Part shown: positions 26,307 through 35,682 of the stretch, piece by piece
Layout: each line of letters begins with the position of its first letter
Position numbering within the stretch: position 1 is the first letter of the stretch
Assembly (NCBI GenBank): GCA_965203865.1
Contig: OZ241916.1
Span: 2,418,001-2,482,000 of the forward strand
Reading direction: 5' to 3'
From: G965200765 sp965203865
GTDB taxonomy: Bacteria > Pseudomonadota > Gammaproteobacteria > Arenicellales > JAJDZL01
DNA: 64,000 bases
Position numbers and translations under genes: made by a program
Notes under the pieces: generated by a model
The model's database searches: none
The model's input: the letters and a program-made list of their open reading frames with translations, nothing else
Told to the model about the DNA's origin: nothing

Positions 26307-27566
26307 ATGGAATACTCAGATTCAGTTGATTGTTTTGACCCGCGTCAAGGGCTTGTCCCCGTTGCGGATGCCGAGCAAAGAATTCTTGACAGTGTTCAGC
26401 CAGTTTCTGAATCAGATGCTGTTCCCTTGCACGATGCACTAGACAGAATTCTATGCGAATCGGTAACTTCCGATCATAATGTGCCGCCGCATGCCAATTC
26501 TGCCATGGATGGCTATGCTGTCGCCGCATCGTCATTGCCGAAGCAAGGCAGTCGAAAATTCCGTATTGCCGGAACTGCTTTTGCTGGCAAGCCTTGGGGA
26601 AAACCGTGTGCACATGACGAGGTTGTCCAAGTTATGACAGGGGCTGTAATGCCCGGCGGTACCGACACGGTTGTCATTCAGGAGGAAGCAAGTGTTTCGG
26701 ACGGTATCGCGGAAATTCGGGCAGGGCAAAAGGCTTTTCAGAACGTTCGGTCAGCAGGCGAAGATATTGCGAAGGGATCTATAGCAGTAAAAGCCGGTAC
26801 AAGACTGGGCCCGGCAGAACTCGGTGTTCTGGCTTCGACAGGTAAAAATCATGTGCAGGTTTACAAGCAACCATTGGCGGCAGTATTTTCAACAGGCGAT
26901 GAAGTGATGAATGCTGGAGAACCCTTGCCACCCGGGGGGATCTATGACAGCAATCGCTACACAATTATGGGCTTGCTGCAACGAACAGGGCTAAAGGTGA
27001 TGAACCTGGGAATTATTCAGGACAAGCTGGAAACAACTCTGGCATCACTGGAAGAAGCCAGCAAAAAAGCGAACATCATCATTACATCTGGCGGGGTGTC
27101 AACGGGCAGTGCGGACTACGTTATCAAAGCATTGCAACAACTGGGCGAGGTGCAGCTTTGGAGAATTGCGATCCGTCCCGGTCGCCCCTTTGCCTACGGC
27201 AGAATCGGCAATGCATTGTTTTTTGGTTTGCCCGGCAATCCCGTAGCAGTGATGGTCACTTATTTTCGACTGGTTGAACCCGCACTGAGAAGACTGATGG
27301 GAGAGGCGAATTTCAACCCGGCTCCCATAGTCAGCGCCAAGGCAATTACCCCGTTCCGAAAGAAGCCGAATCGAACAGAAGTCTATCGGGCAATCCTGAG
27401 TTACGACGGCGATGGTGAACCTGTAGTTGAAAGTACGGGGGACCAAGGCTCCGGACTACTTCAAAGCATGAGTCGCGCCAATTGTTTCGTGCTGCTAAAC
27501 GATCAAGACGAATCTGCCAACCCCGGTGACATGGTGAAAATCCAGTTGTTTGAAAGTGTTTTCTGA
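26307..27566 (+). CDS. moeA: Molybdopterin molybdenumtransferase
   Basis: MoeA inserts molybdate into adenylylated molybdopterin to form the molybdenum cofactor. The 419-residue protein shows the family sequence through its domains: SAMDGYAV near residue 68, GAVMPGGTDTVV near 113, FSTGDEV near 193, SGGVSTGSADYV near 260, and IRPGRPFAYG with FFGLPGNPVAVMV near 300. Nothing is missing. Its length is typical. No other mo- genes are near. The start ATG 26307 lacks a clear ribosome site. Confidence 0.96.
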   Translation: MEYSDSVDCFDPRQGLVPVADAEQRILDSVQPVSESDAVPLHDALDRILCESVTSDHNVPPHANSAMDGYAVAASSLPKQGSRKFRIAGTAFAGKPWGKPCAHDEVVQVMTGAVMPGGTDTVVIQEEASVSDGIAEIRAGQKAFQNVRSAGEDIAKGSIAVKAGTRLGPAELGVLASTGKNHVQVYKQPLAAVFSTGDEVMNAGEPLPPGGIYDSNRYTIMGLLQRTGLKVMNLGIIQDKLETTLASLEEASKKANIIITSGGVSTGSADYVIKALQQLGEVQLWRIAIRPGRPFAYGRIGNALFFGLPGNPVAVMVTYFRLVEPALRRLMGEANFNPAPIVSAKAITPFRKKPNRTEVYRAILSYDGDGEPVVESTGDQGSGLLQSMSRANCFVLLNDQDESANPGDMVKIQLFESVF

Positions 27567-27588
27567 TTCTGAGCCCTGCAGAATAGAT

Positions 27589-28566
27589 TTATACTTCAAG
27601 CACTGTACATCCGTTTGTTTTTCTCGCTTCAAGGTCGCGATGCGCCTGAACCGCATCCGCTAACGGATACCTTTGGTTTACCTTGATCTTTACAATGCCC
27701 GATTCAACGACACTGAAAAGATCTTCTGACATTGTCACCAACTGCTCGCGTGTTGCCGTATAGTCCATAAGGGTTGGACGAGTCATAAACAATGAGCCCT
27801 TCGCTCTTAGCAATACCGGATTGAAATGCTCGATTTCACCCGAGGATTGTCCAAAACTCACCAGCAAGCCCATTCGACGCAAACAGTCCAGCGATTTTTC
27901 AAAAGTAGTCTGCCCAATCGAGTCGTACACACAATCCACCCCTTCGCCGTCGGTAATCTCCCGAACTCGTTCAACAAAATCCTCCCTTGTGTAAACAACA
28001 GGATGGTCGCACCCGTGAGCTTTTGCCAATTCAGCCTTTTCGTCGGACCCGACCGTACCAATCACAGTCGCTCCCAGGTGCTTCGCCCATTGACAAGCGA
28101 TTAGCCCTACACCTCCTGCAGCAGCATGGAACAGGATTTTGGAGCCTGGCTTGACATTGTGCACTTGCTTCAGCAAATACTGCGTGGTCAGCCCTTTCAA
28201 CATCATTGCCGCCGCCGTTTCATCCGAAATGCTGTCGGGCACTTTGACCAGTTTTTCAGCGGGCATTACCCGAAATTCTGAATATGCGCCAAGAGGCGGC
28301 GCAGCATAAGCCACCCGGTCTCCAACCGACAAGTCAGTAACACTGGCACCCAGTTCTTCAACAATTCCCGCACCTTCAAGTCCGTCAACAAAAGGAAATC
28401 CTGGTGCTGGATACACACCTTTTCGAAAATATACGTCAATAAAATTCAAACCTACAGCAGTATGCCGCAAAAGCACTTCCCCTTCACCGGGGCTACCCGG
28501 TTCCTTGTCTTCCCACTTCATAACTTCCGGCGGACCTATCTCATAAATTTGCATTGCTTTTGGCAT
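27589..28566 (-). CDS. qor: NADPH:quinone reductase, zeta-crystallin type
   Basis: A 325-residue medium-chain dehydrogenase/reductase without structural zinc, of the QorA group, which reduces quinones with NADPH. It has the N-terminal GroES-like domain (HTAVGLNFIDVYFRKGVYP, PFVDGLEGAGIVEELG) and the Rossmann domain with HAAAGGVGLIACQWAKHLGATVIGT at about 145-170. The start ATG 28566 has GGGAGG upstream. It is convergent with moeA and 24 bp after djlA on the same strand, likely cotranscribed with djlA in the order djlA-qor reversed on this strand only if a promoter lies upstream; I see no clear promoter. Confidence 0.92.
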   Translation of the reverse strand: MPKAMQIYEIGPPEVMKWEDKEPGSPGEGEVLLRHTAVGLNFIDVYFRKGVYPAPGFPFVDGLEGAGIVEELGASVTDLSVGDRVAYAAPPLGAYSEFRVMPAEKLVKVPDSISDETAAAMMLKGLTTQYLLKQVHNVKPGSKILFHAAAGGVGLIACQWAKHLGATVIGTVGSDEKAELAKAHGCDHPVVYTREDFVERVREITDGEGVDCVYDSIGQTTFEKSLDCLRRMGLLVSFGQSSGEIEHFNPVLLRAKGSLFMTRPTLMDYTATREQLVTMSEDLFSVVESGIVKIKVNQRYPLADAVQAHRDLEARKTNGCTVLEV

Positions 28567-28590
28567 GGACTAACCTCCCAGGCAAAAATT

Positions 28591-29391
28591 TTAGTGAATC
28601 GTTTGCGACTGTTTCCGAGATTCGCGAATCCTTTCGTATGCGCCTCGAATTTCAGCCGTTTTTTCTGTTGCCACTTTCATCATTTCTTCGGGCAGGCCTT
28701 TTGCGACGAGCTTGTCCGGATGATACTGGCTCATTAATCGTCGATATGCACGCTTGACTTCATCATCGTCGGCACTGCTGGAAATCCCGAGCACTTTGTA
28801 ATCGTCTTCCAAATTTGATGCATGATGGTAAACATCTTCCGACCCGCCTCGTGCAGACCCCAAAAAGGTTTCAAATTCAGCCTGGGAAAATCCAATTCTG
28901 TTGGCAATAAAAATCAGCGCCTCGTTTTCTTTGGCATCCATTCTCCCATCGGCCAGTGCCGCCCGGATTTGAATCTCCATAAACATGCGCTTCAGATTCC
29001 TCTGGTGCCCGCACTCCTTTCGAAACTGCTCTAGCACATCTTCCAGTGGAAAGCCCGTTTTTTTGCCCTCTTGGAACAGACCAATAGCGACTTTTCGCTG
29101 ATCTTCATTCAGCGACATATGTCCCATGACTTGTTTGGCATGACGAATTTCACTTGCACTGACATGTCCGTCTGCTTTGGCAACGTGACCCATTACTGCG
29201 AATGTTACAGTGAAGAAGGCGGCTTGCATTCTTTCTTGCGAGTTGCCGAACGGTTCGTTGTTGCTTTGAAAGCCTTGATCGAATTTTCTTCCGATTACAA
29301 CACCGAGAATAGCACCAATAACTCCCAAGCCAACAGCCCCGCCGAGCATGAATCCGAGGGCACCGCCAACTATTTTTCCCCACCAGGCCAA
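28591..29391 (-). CDS. djlA: DjlA-type membrane-anchored J-domain co-chaperone
   Basis: A 266-residue DnaK co-chaperone. The N-terminal glycine-rich membrane segment (about 5-33), a TerB-like central domain (60-180: VMGHVAKADGHVSASEI, AALADGRMDAKENEAL) and a C-terminal J domain with YHPDKL match DjlA of Gammaproteobacteria. The HPD tripeptide needed to stimulate DnaK is present. The start is TTG 29391, with AGGGGA nine bases upstream. It precedes qor by 24 bp on the same strand. Confidence 0.93.
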   Translation of the reverse strand: MAWWGKIVGGALGFMLGGAVGLGVIGAILGVVIGRKFDQGFQSNNEPFGNSQERMQAAFFTVTFAVMGHVAKADGHVSASEIRHAKQVMGHMSLNEDQRKVAIGLFQEGKKTGFPLEDVLEQFRKECGHQRNLKRMFMEIQIRAALADGRMDAKENEALIFIANRIGFSQAEFETFLGSARGGSEDVYHHASNLEDDYKVLGISSSADDDEVKRAYRRLMSQYHPDKLVAKGLPEEMMKVATEKTAEIRGAYERIRESRKQSQTIH

Positions 29392-29513
29392 ATATAAATT
29401 CCCCTACAAGTGTATTGATAATATGACTAATGATTCAGACATATAGAAATTGGAAACGCCATTATATAGCAAGCCGGGGTTTCAGCCATTTACATGGACA
29501 AAACAACACAATT

Positions 29514-30416
29514 TCACCCTGCCTGCCGCAGTGTACGAACCGCTTGTCCTCCAATAGCTGACAATACGATCCCCCCGCCCACAAGCGTCAATACACCGGG
29601 CATTTCTCCAACTCCAATATAAACCCAGACCGGCCCCAAGATTATTTCAGTCATCGACAACAAGGTTATTTCCGCTGCTGAAAGATGCCTGGACCCATGC
29701 GAGAACATCACAAGTCCGATACCAATTTGAAAGACACCCATAAATGCGCAAAGGAGCCAGTCCCGTAGATTGATACTCCAGCTCTCCCCGGTAATCAATA
29801 TCATACCCGTCGCCCAAATTACAGCAAAAAAACCGCCCCAGAAAACAAAAGGTACCAAATCCGTATTACGGCCCCGCCTTAGTAAAACTGCAAAAAATGC
29901 AAATCCGGTAGCCGAAGCCAGTCCCATGCAAGTGCCAAAAATTGTTCCAACTTGAAGTCCTTCCACAACCATAACACCCACGCCTGTTGATGCCATCACT
30001 ATAAATATCCAGGTTGAAGGACGTACTATCTCCCCTAAAAGCCATCTCCCGATTATCGCTGCAAGAAATGGGGCAGTTGACAACAGAAACAATGCATTTG
30101 CGACAGTCGTATGGGTTAGTGAAAATATCCAGGTGGAAAATGCAATTGAAAGCCCGAATCCCGCGACCACCGAGAGCTTGCCTGCGCTACGAAACGAAGC
30201 AATGACGGCACCTCGTCGTGTCACAACAATATAGCAAACCAGAAATACAACAAGCGTAGATGAACGGTAAAATAGAATTTGCCATTCCAAGGCGTGTTCA
30301 ATCAATCGAATGGCCAGTCCGGCGAAACTCCAGAATATCCCGGCAGCCAACACAAGTGTAACTCCCTTCTTTCGGTCCACCGGAAACAATTCTAAATTTT
30401 CTTGTAAATTAGCCAA
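29514..30416 (-). CDS. EamA-family (DMT superfamily) transporter
   Basis: A 300-residue inner-membrane protein with about ten hydrophobic segments arranged as two EamA repeats, the second starting near residue 150. Such proteins export metabolites or amino acids; the substrate cannot be told. Motifs such as FYRSSTLVVFLV and FLLSTAPFLAAIIGRWLLGE are those of the family. The start is TTG 30416 with AGGGG just upstream. A second EamA gene lies at 31068-31991, of different sequence and opposite strand, with msrB in between. Confidence 0.88.
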   Translation of the reverse strand: MANLQENLELFPVDRKKGVTLVLAAGIFWSFAGLAIRLIEHALEWQILFYRSSTLVVFLVCYIVVTRRGAVIASFRSAGKLSVVAGFGLSIAFSTWIFSLTHTTVANALFLLSTAPFLAAIIGRWLLGEIVRPSTWIFIVMASTGVGVMVVEGLQVGTIFGTCMGLASATGFAFFAVLLRRGRNTDLVPFVFWGGFFAVIWATGMILITGESWSINLRDWLLCAFMGVFQIGIGLVMFSHGSRHLSAAEITLLSMTEIILGPVWVYIGVGEMPGVLTLVGGGIVLSAIGGQAVRTLRQAG

Positions 30417-30632
30417 AACATCCCCTGGTTCTAAATTGCCATAATTTCTCCATTTCGATTCACTGTCCGAAATGCAAATTGTAATTTAGTTTGACATAAG
30501 CACACCCGACAACTTTCAAGTTCAGTGAGCAGGTACGACGAATTGAAAGTGCAAATGACAATCATTTGTACTTGAATGTTGATTTTTGAGTTTAATGAAG
30601 GACTTGGTTTATCGTCAAAAGCGAGTTGTCTA

Positions 30633-31034
30633 ATGAAAAAAGTTCATCGAACAGAGCAAGAGTGGAAAGAATTGCTGACCGTATTCGAATACCAGGTTTT
30701 AAGAAAAGAAGGCACTGAAAGACCGTTCAGCAGCTCGCTTAACAATGAGTACCGGGCAGGCGTCTTTAAATGCGCAGGTTGCGAACTTGAATTGTTTCGT
30801 TCCGAAACAAAATTCGACAGCGGCACAGGCTGGCCCAGCTTCTATGATGCAATTGAAGGAAGCCTGGAAACACGTACTGACTACAAGTTGATTCTCCCAC
30901 GTACGGAATACCATTGTGCAAGATGTGGCAGTCATCACGGTCATGTATTCAGCGACGGGCCGCCACCAACAAACAAACGATATTGCAGCAACGGAATCGC
31001 CTTGCGATTTCAGCCTGATGACGAGCCCTCATAA
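30633..31034 (+). CDS. msrB: Peptide methionine-(R)-sulfoxide reductase
   Basis: MsrB repairs R-methionine sulfoxide in proteins. The 133-residue protein has the zinc-binding CxxC pairs (KCAGCE and HCARCG), KFDSGTGWPSFYDAI, and the catalytic cysteine in RYCSNGIALRF. The last is a mild variant of the common RYCINSASL. I start at ATG 30633 since MKKVHRTEQEWKELL is the family beginning; an upstream ATG at 30576 adds 19 unlike residues. The protein has no signal peptide and should act in the cytoplasm. Confidence 0.94.
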   Translation: MKKVHRTEQEWKELLTVFEYQVLRKEGTERPFSSSLNNEYRAGVFKCAGCELELFRSETKFDSGTGWPSFYDAIEGSLETRTDYKLILPRTEYHCARCGSHHGHVFSDGPPPTNKRYCSNGIALRFQPDDEPS

Positions 31035-31067
31035 GAAAGGAAATCCTGTATATCACTTCGCCCGGTT

Positions 31068-31991
31068 ATGGAGCGCATGATTTCCTCTAAGCCAAAGGTT
31101 TTCATTGCCCTGGTCCTGCCAATCGGGTCGCTAGTGCTGCTGGGAATTTTGTGGGGTGGTGTTCCAACAATTGCCAAGTATCTGCTGAAAAGCGGTATCA
31201 CTCCCTTCAACTATTTGTTTTGGACACTATCCATCGCCAGCGCGACACTTGTCACCATTAATTTTGTCCGCGGTGCTGGTCAACTACCCAGGCATACTGT
31301 GTTCTATTTTCTTTGCGGGTTAAGCGGAACTGCCATACCCACTGCAATCATGTACTTTGCGCTAAGACACATTCCGGCTGGATTAATGGTTCTGATCATT
31401 GCTTTAACACCAATTCTGGTCTATTTGATTGGTGCAATTTGCAAAATCGAAAAAATACATCCTCTGAAAACTTTGGGGGTCCTGCTGGGCTTTATCGGGA
31501 TCGTGCTAATTATGGTCCCTGATTCTACCGAAGACTACTCTGCTCCATTAACCTATATACTCCTCGCAATTTGCACTCCGACACTGTATGCTGTCAATAC
31601 CATATTCATTGCCCGATACCGTCCCGATGGATTGAACATATTTCATCTTACTTCCGGAATGTTGATTTGCTCGGCAATTTTCGTTCTGTTCATGGCAATA
31701 CTCACCGAGCCTGTCTTCCCGATCTGGGAAGCTGACATCGTACTTGGCCTGCTCATTTTGTGCCATGGACTGATCAAGGCAATCGCATTTTCCATTTTTT
31801 ACACTCTGATCAAGTATGCTGGTCCGCTCTTTGCGAGCCAGGCCACCTATTTTGTAACACTGTTCGGCATAGGCTACGGCGCGTGGATTCATAATGAGGT
31901 TCTGCCAGCACTCATCTGGCTGGCAGTTGGAATGATTTTTGCAGGATTAGGCTTTATTCAGCGCACGCGCAAGTTAACCGACTACCAGTAA
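31068..31991 (+). CDS. EamA-family (DMT superfamily) transporter
   Basis: A 307-residue inner-membrane protein with ten predicted helices in two EamA halves; the first has GILWGGVPTIAKYLL and the second begins near residue 155. It is probably an exporter of small metabolites. It follows msrB by 33 bp on the same strand and may share its message. ATG 31068 and ATG 31077 are both possible starts. It converges with argB 30 bp downstream. Confidence 0.87.
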   Translation: MERMISSKPKVFIALVLPIGSLVLLGILWGGVPTIAKYLLKSGITPFNYLFWTLSIASATLVTINFVRGAGQLPRHTVFYFLCGLSGTAIPTAIMYFALRHIPAGLMVLIIALTPILVYLIGAICKIEKIHPLKTLGVLLGFIGIVLIMVPDSTEDYSAPLTYILLAICTPTLYAVNTIFIARYRPDGLNIFHLTSGMLICSAIFVLFMAILTEPVFPIWEADIVLGLLILCHGLIKAIAFSIFYTLIKYAGPLFASQATYFVTLFGIGYGAWIHNEVLPALIWLAVGMIFAGLGFIQRTRKLTDYQ

Positions 31992-32021
31992 TTCCTGCGT
32001 TCTTCATCAATCTGCTTGAAG

Positions 32022-32966
32022 CTAAGCGGCTTTTTCCGACCAGGATTCTCCGCGATGGCCGGTAAGTATTGATTTATCTGCACTAATCATGGTCCCGATT
32101 CCCTTATCGGTGAAAATTTCAAGCAGAATGGCCTTTTCCAGTCGGCCGTCAATGATATGAACCGAATGCACACCGCAATCCAGCGCATGGAGAACACAGT
32201 CAAGTTTTGGAATCATCCCGCCAGATATCACGCCGGTATCAATAAGTCCGTGAATATCGTCAGAATGCAGCTCGGCAATCAACTCTCCATTTTCATCTTC
32301 CACTCCGTGCGTATTAGTAAGAATAATGAACTTCTCGGCATTGATTGCCTCTGCAATATAGCCGGCGACCGTATCAGCATTGATGTTGTACGAATTTCCT
32401 TTTTCATCCAGGCCGACCGGGGCAATTACGGGAATCCACCCGCTTTCGGAATTTGTATTCAGCAAACTGGTTTTGATGGATTCGACTTGCCCGACAAAGC
32501 CAATGTCTATTGGTTCATTCGACCGAAGGCTTTTCAAGGGAGACTGGATTTTCTTTGCACGAATCAATTGACCGTTTTTTCGCCCGCCCAGTCCGAATGC
32601 CTGCCCGCCATTTTCTCGTATAAGATCAACAATTTTCTCATTCACATCGTTGACAAGAACATTCTCCACTATCTTCATGGTTGCTTCGTCTGTAACACGC
32701 AAACCATCGACGAAGTGAGTTTCCAAACCTGCCGCTTTAATCGAGGTGCTAATTTGTGCGCCGCCGCCGTGTACTATGATGGGGTGCATTCCAATTTTTT
32801 TCATCAGAACAACATCCCGTGCGAATTCATTCTTCAGACTCACATCGACCATCGCATTGCCTCCGTACTTCACAACAATTTGCTTGCCGTGAAACTTGTC
32901 AACATACGGGAGCATTTCTGTCAGCAAATCCGCCGATGCTCTCAATCGTTCATCAGTAATTATCAT
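32022..32966 (-). CDS. argB: Acetylglutamate kinase
   Basis: ArgB phosphorylates N-acetylglutamate, the second step of arginine synthesis. The 314-residue amino-acid kinase has VVKYGGNAM near residue 32, VHGGGAQIS near 65, GLRVTD near 88, LGGRKNG near 128, NADTVAGYIAEAINA near 205 and GGMIPKL near 253. The sequence is complete and resembles the longer, arginine-sensitive group with the N-terminal helix LRASADLLTEMLPYV. It stands alone, convergent with the EamA gene, with no other arg genes in view. Confidence 0.96.
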   Translation of the reverse strand: MIITDERLRASADLLTEMLPYVDKFHGKQIVVKYGGNAMVDVSLKNEFARDVVLMKKIGMHPIIVHGGGAQISTSIKAAGLETHFVDGLRVTDEATMKIVENVLVNDVNEKIVDLIRENGGQAFGLGGRKNGQLIRAKKIQSPLKSLRSNEPIDIGFVGQVESIKTSLLNTNSESGWIPVIAPVGLDEKGNSYNINADTVAGYIAEAINAEKFIILTNTHGVEDENGELIAELHSDDIHGLIDTGVISGGMIPKLDCVLHALDCGVHSVHIIDGRLEKAILLEIFTDKGIGTMISADKSILTGHRGESWSEKAA

Positions 32967-33045
32967 AAGCCGGTAATCTCGTAGTAATGTGTTCGCTTGT
33001 TTCAGTAAATTCTTCTTTAATTTTAAACCGATTCCAACAATATTA

Positions 33046-33082
33046 TATAAAAAAAGTGGTCGTCACTAGTGACGACCACTTT
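33046..33082 (-). terminator. Rho-independent terminator of hsp20
   Basis: Positions 33053-33082 form a perfect 30-nt palindrome around CTAG (AAAGTGGTCGTCA and its complement). On the minus strand it is followed by a run of seven Ts and TATATAA. It lies 34 bases after the hsp20 stop and is a strong terminator for that strand. Confidence 0.88.
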
Positions 33083-33115
33083 CAATTGACGGTTTGTCTA
33101 CTTATCAAGAACTGC

Positions 33116-33571
33116 CTAGTTCACAGACACCTCGATCTTGCGCGGGGTTGCCGCTTCTTTCTTCGGCAAAGTCAGTTTCAGAACACCGTCCTCATACCTT
33201 GCCTGAATTTCTGCATCATTGACAACATCGCTCAGTCGAAGCGAACGGACGAAACGACCGACTTGACGTTCCTGCCGAACCACGCGTCCGTCGGACTCTT
33301 CAGTGCTTTCTTTGCGAGTTTCGGCATTAATAGTCAGCACACCGTCCCGAACCGAAACCTCCAATTCATCTTTGGAAATTCCCGGAAGATCAGCAGTGAT
33401 TTGATAATCCACTTCTGTCTCCCTGATATCCATGGCTGGTACGATTGCGCCTGCTTCTGCGAGATTTGCTCGCAAGCCGCTCCGACGAAAATTGCCAAAC
33501 AAACTTTCAAAATCCGGAAATGGACCCCAGACTGCCGGGACCGATTCCTTGCCTCGAATAATTGCATTCAT
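33116..33571 (-). CDS. Small heat-shock protein, Hsp20/alpha-crystallin family
   Basis: A 151-residue cytoplasmic holding chaperone. The alpha-crystallin domain covers about 45-145, with YQITADLPGISKDELEVSV, DGVLTINAE and the closing DGVLKLTLPKKE. The N-terminal FPDFESLFGNF region is typical of bacterial class A proteins, and the C-terminal PRKIEVSVN carries an I-x-V motif like the I-x-I anchor. A heat-shock type promoter stands upstream and a strong terminator downstream, so it is a one-gene unit. Confidence 0.94.
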   Translation of the reverse strand: MNAIIRGKESVPAVWGPFPDFESLFGNFRRSGLRANLAEAGAIVPAMDIRETEVDYQITADLPGISKDELEVSVRDGVLTINAETRKESTEESDGRVVRQERQVGRFVRSLRLSDVVNDAEIQARYEDGVLKLTLPKKEAATPRKIEVSVN

Positions 33572-33636
33572 TTCTATTTTCCCTGTTTCAAATTAAAAAT
33601 TGATTTTTTACGCCATTCATAATGGCTCCAAAATCA

Positions 33637-33663
33637 ATGTGGGGACAAATTGGAAATTTTCAA
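33637..33663 (-). promoter_or_regulatory. Sigma32-type heat-shock promoter of hsp20
   Basis: On the minus strand TTGAAA (33658-33663), 13 bases, then CCCCACAT (33637-33644) fit the sigma32 pattern CTTGAA-N11-16-CCCCATNT. The start of transcription would be near 33630, about 60 bases before the hsp20 ATG. Confidence 0.65.
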
Positions 33664-33726
33664 CCCATTGGCAATCCGGGGATAGTGCCGAGTTGATCAA
33701 CACTTGATTGGAAACGGGGCGGAGTG

Positions 33727-35118
33727 CTACAAAATGTAACGCGTAAGCTCTTGGTCCTCAATCAGGTCCAGCAATTCTTTTTCAACATACTTCTTGTCAA
33801 TAACAATAGTGTCGCCGCCTCGGTCGGCTGCTTCAAAAGATATCTTTTCCAAAAGCCTCTCCATCACGGTGTGAAGACGCCGTGCTCCTATATTTTCGGT
33901 TTCTTCGTTTACGCGCCAGGCAAATTCTGCAATATGCTTCACACCGGAGATCTTGAATTCCAACTCCAGGCCTTCTGTTTTCATCAGTTCGGAGTACTGC
34001 TCGGTAAGGGATGCATTGGTTTCAGTCAGTATGCGAACAAAATCGCCTGTGGTCAACGACGACAATTCCACGCGTATCGGCAGACGTCCCTGCAACTCTG
34101 GAATCAGGTCGGAAGGCTTGGAGAGGTGAAATGCGCCAGATGCAATAAACAAAATATGATCTGTGCGCACCATCCCGTAGCGAGTTGAAACAGTGGAACC
34201 CTCTACCAGCGGCAACAGGTCGCGCTGCACGCCTTCTCGTGAAACATCCGCTCCATAGCGACTGGACTGGCTAACAATCTTGTCAATTTCATCAACAAAG
34301 ACTATGCCGTTCTCTTCAACGCTTTTCAGTGCTTCCACCTTGATATCGTCATCGTTGACAAGCCGGTCTGCTTCTTCTTCTGTAAGCAACTGCAGAGCTT
34401 TTTCCACTGTTACTTTGCGAGTTCGATTCTTCCCCTTGCCCAAGGACTGAAGCATGCCTTGCAATTGATTGGTCATTTCTTCCAAACCTGGCGGGCCGAA
34501 TATTTCAACTCCCACGGATGTATTCACATCGACTTCAACCATCTTGTCATTGAGTTTTCCGTCGCGAAGAAGCTTTCGAAACTTGACCCTTGCAGCACTT
34601 TCAACTTTCTCTGATGCCGAATCCACTTCCTCGATATCGGAAAAAATCGGCTCGGTCAATTCATCCAGCCTTTCGCTGCTGCTCATCATTTCATCGCGGG
34701 GCGGCGGAATCAGAATATCCAGAACACGTTCCTCGGCAATTCTCTCGGCGCGCGCCTTTACCTTTTCAATCTGCACCTCTCGCGTCATTTTCACTGCCAT
34801 GTCAGCCAAATCGCGAATAATGGACTCGACCTCTCGACCCACATATCCGACTTCGGTAAATTTGGTGGCCTCGACTTTTACAAATGGTGCGTTGGCCAGC
34901 TTGGCAAGCCGTCGTGCAATCTCGGTTTTTCCGACTCCGGTAGGACCGATCATCAAAATATTCTTGGGGGTAATCTCCGAACGCAGTTCTTCGTCCGGTA
35001 CATTGATGCGCCGCCAGCGGTTGCGAAGTGCGATTGCCACCGCCCGCTTGGCATCTGATTGACCAATAATATGCCTGTCCAGCTCCTGCACAATTTCGCG
35101 TGGAGTCATCTCAGACAT
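33727..35118 (-). CDS. hslU: ATP-dependent protease ATPase subunit HslU
   Basis: HslU is the AAA+ unfoldase that feeds substrates to the HslV protease. The 463-residue protein has Walker A GPTGVGKTE near 58-66, VEATKFTEVGYVGREVE after it, the variable I domain at about 110-235, Walker B GIVFVDEIDKI near 255, and sensor regions RLPIRVEL and GARRLHTVMERLLE. It ends with the LTRYIL tail which docks into HslV. It follows hslV by six bases. Confidence 0.97.
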   Translation of the reverse strand: MSEMTPREIVQELDRHIIGQSDAKRAVAIALRNRWRRINVPDEELRSEITPKNILMIGPTGVGKTEIARRLAKLANAPFVKVEATKFTEVGYVGREVESIIRDLADMAVKMTREVQIEKVKARAERIAEERVLDILIPPPRDEMMSSSERLDELTEPIFSDIEEVDSASEKVESAARVKFRKLLRDGKLNDKMVEVDVNTSVGVEIFGPPGLEEMTNQLQGMLQSLGKGKNRTRKVTVEKALQLLTEEEADRLVNDDDIKVEALKSVEENGIVFVDEIDKIVSQSSRYGADVSREGVQRDLLPLVEGSTVSTRYGMVRTDHILFIASGAFHLSKPSDLIPELQGRLPIRVELSSLTTGDFVRILTETNASLTEQYSELMKTEGLELEFKISGVKHIAEFAWRVNEETENIGARRLHTVMERLLEKISFEAADRGGDTIVIDKKYVEKELLDLIEDQELTRYIL

Positions 35119-35124
35119 AAGCCG

Positions 35125-35682
35125 CTAAACCTCCAACTCTTCAATCGTAAAATTGTGGTTTGTGTAGACGCAGATGTCTGCCGCGATCGCCAAGCTTTTT
35201 TCCACAATATCCCGCGCACTCAAATCGCTTGACCCCAAAAGTGCGGCGGCCGCCGCCTTGGCAAAATTGCTTCCTGAGCCGATCGCCATCAGACCCTGCT
35301 CCGGCTCAATTACATCCCCTGTGCCGGAGATCATAAGCGAACTTTGCCTGTCGCATACCAGTAGCAATGCCTCCAAGCGTCGCAGATACCGATCTGTGCG
35401 CCAGTCTTTGGCGAGTTCGACTGCAGCGCGTACCAGATTGCCCTGATATTCATCCAGCTTGCCCTCGAATCGCTCAAACAAAGTGAAGGCATCCGCTGTA
35501 CTCCCTGCAAATCCCGCCAAAACTTGTTCCTTGTACAGCTTGCGCACTTTCCGGGTATTGCTCTTGACAATTGTCGGCCCCAATGAAACTTGACCATCCC
35601 CGCCCAATACGACTGCATCGTCTCGTCGAACGGACAGTATCGTGGTACCGCGGAAAGTATTGCTGGAATCAGATTTACTCAT
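35125..35682 (-). CDS. hslV: ATP-dependent protease subunit HslV
   Basis: HslV is the proteasome-like threonine peptidase. The catalytic threonine lies in FRGTTILSVRRD, with the lysine of TRKVRKL and the GFAGSTADAFTLFE box following. A 12-residue N-terminal stretch (MSKSDSSNTFRG) must be removed to expose the threonine; in E. coli only a methionine is removed. 185 residues in all. It overlaps sspB by four bases (ATGA) and is followed by hslU, so sspB and hslVU look like one operon. Confidence 0.97.
   Translation of the reverse strand: MSKSDSSNTFRGTTILSVRRDDAVVLGGDGQVSLGPTIVKSNTRKVRKLYKEQVLAGFAGSTADAFTLFERFEGKLDEYQGNLVRAAVELAKDWRTDRYLRRLEALLLVCDRQSSLMISGTGDVIEPEQGLMAIGSGSNFAKAAAAALLGSSDLSARDIVEKSLAIAADICVYTNHNFTIEELEV

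Noticed and set aside
34469..35062. A 197-codon serine-rich plus frame over hslU
   Set aside because: Typical artefact opposite a conserved gene; composition is not protein-like.
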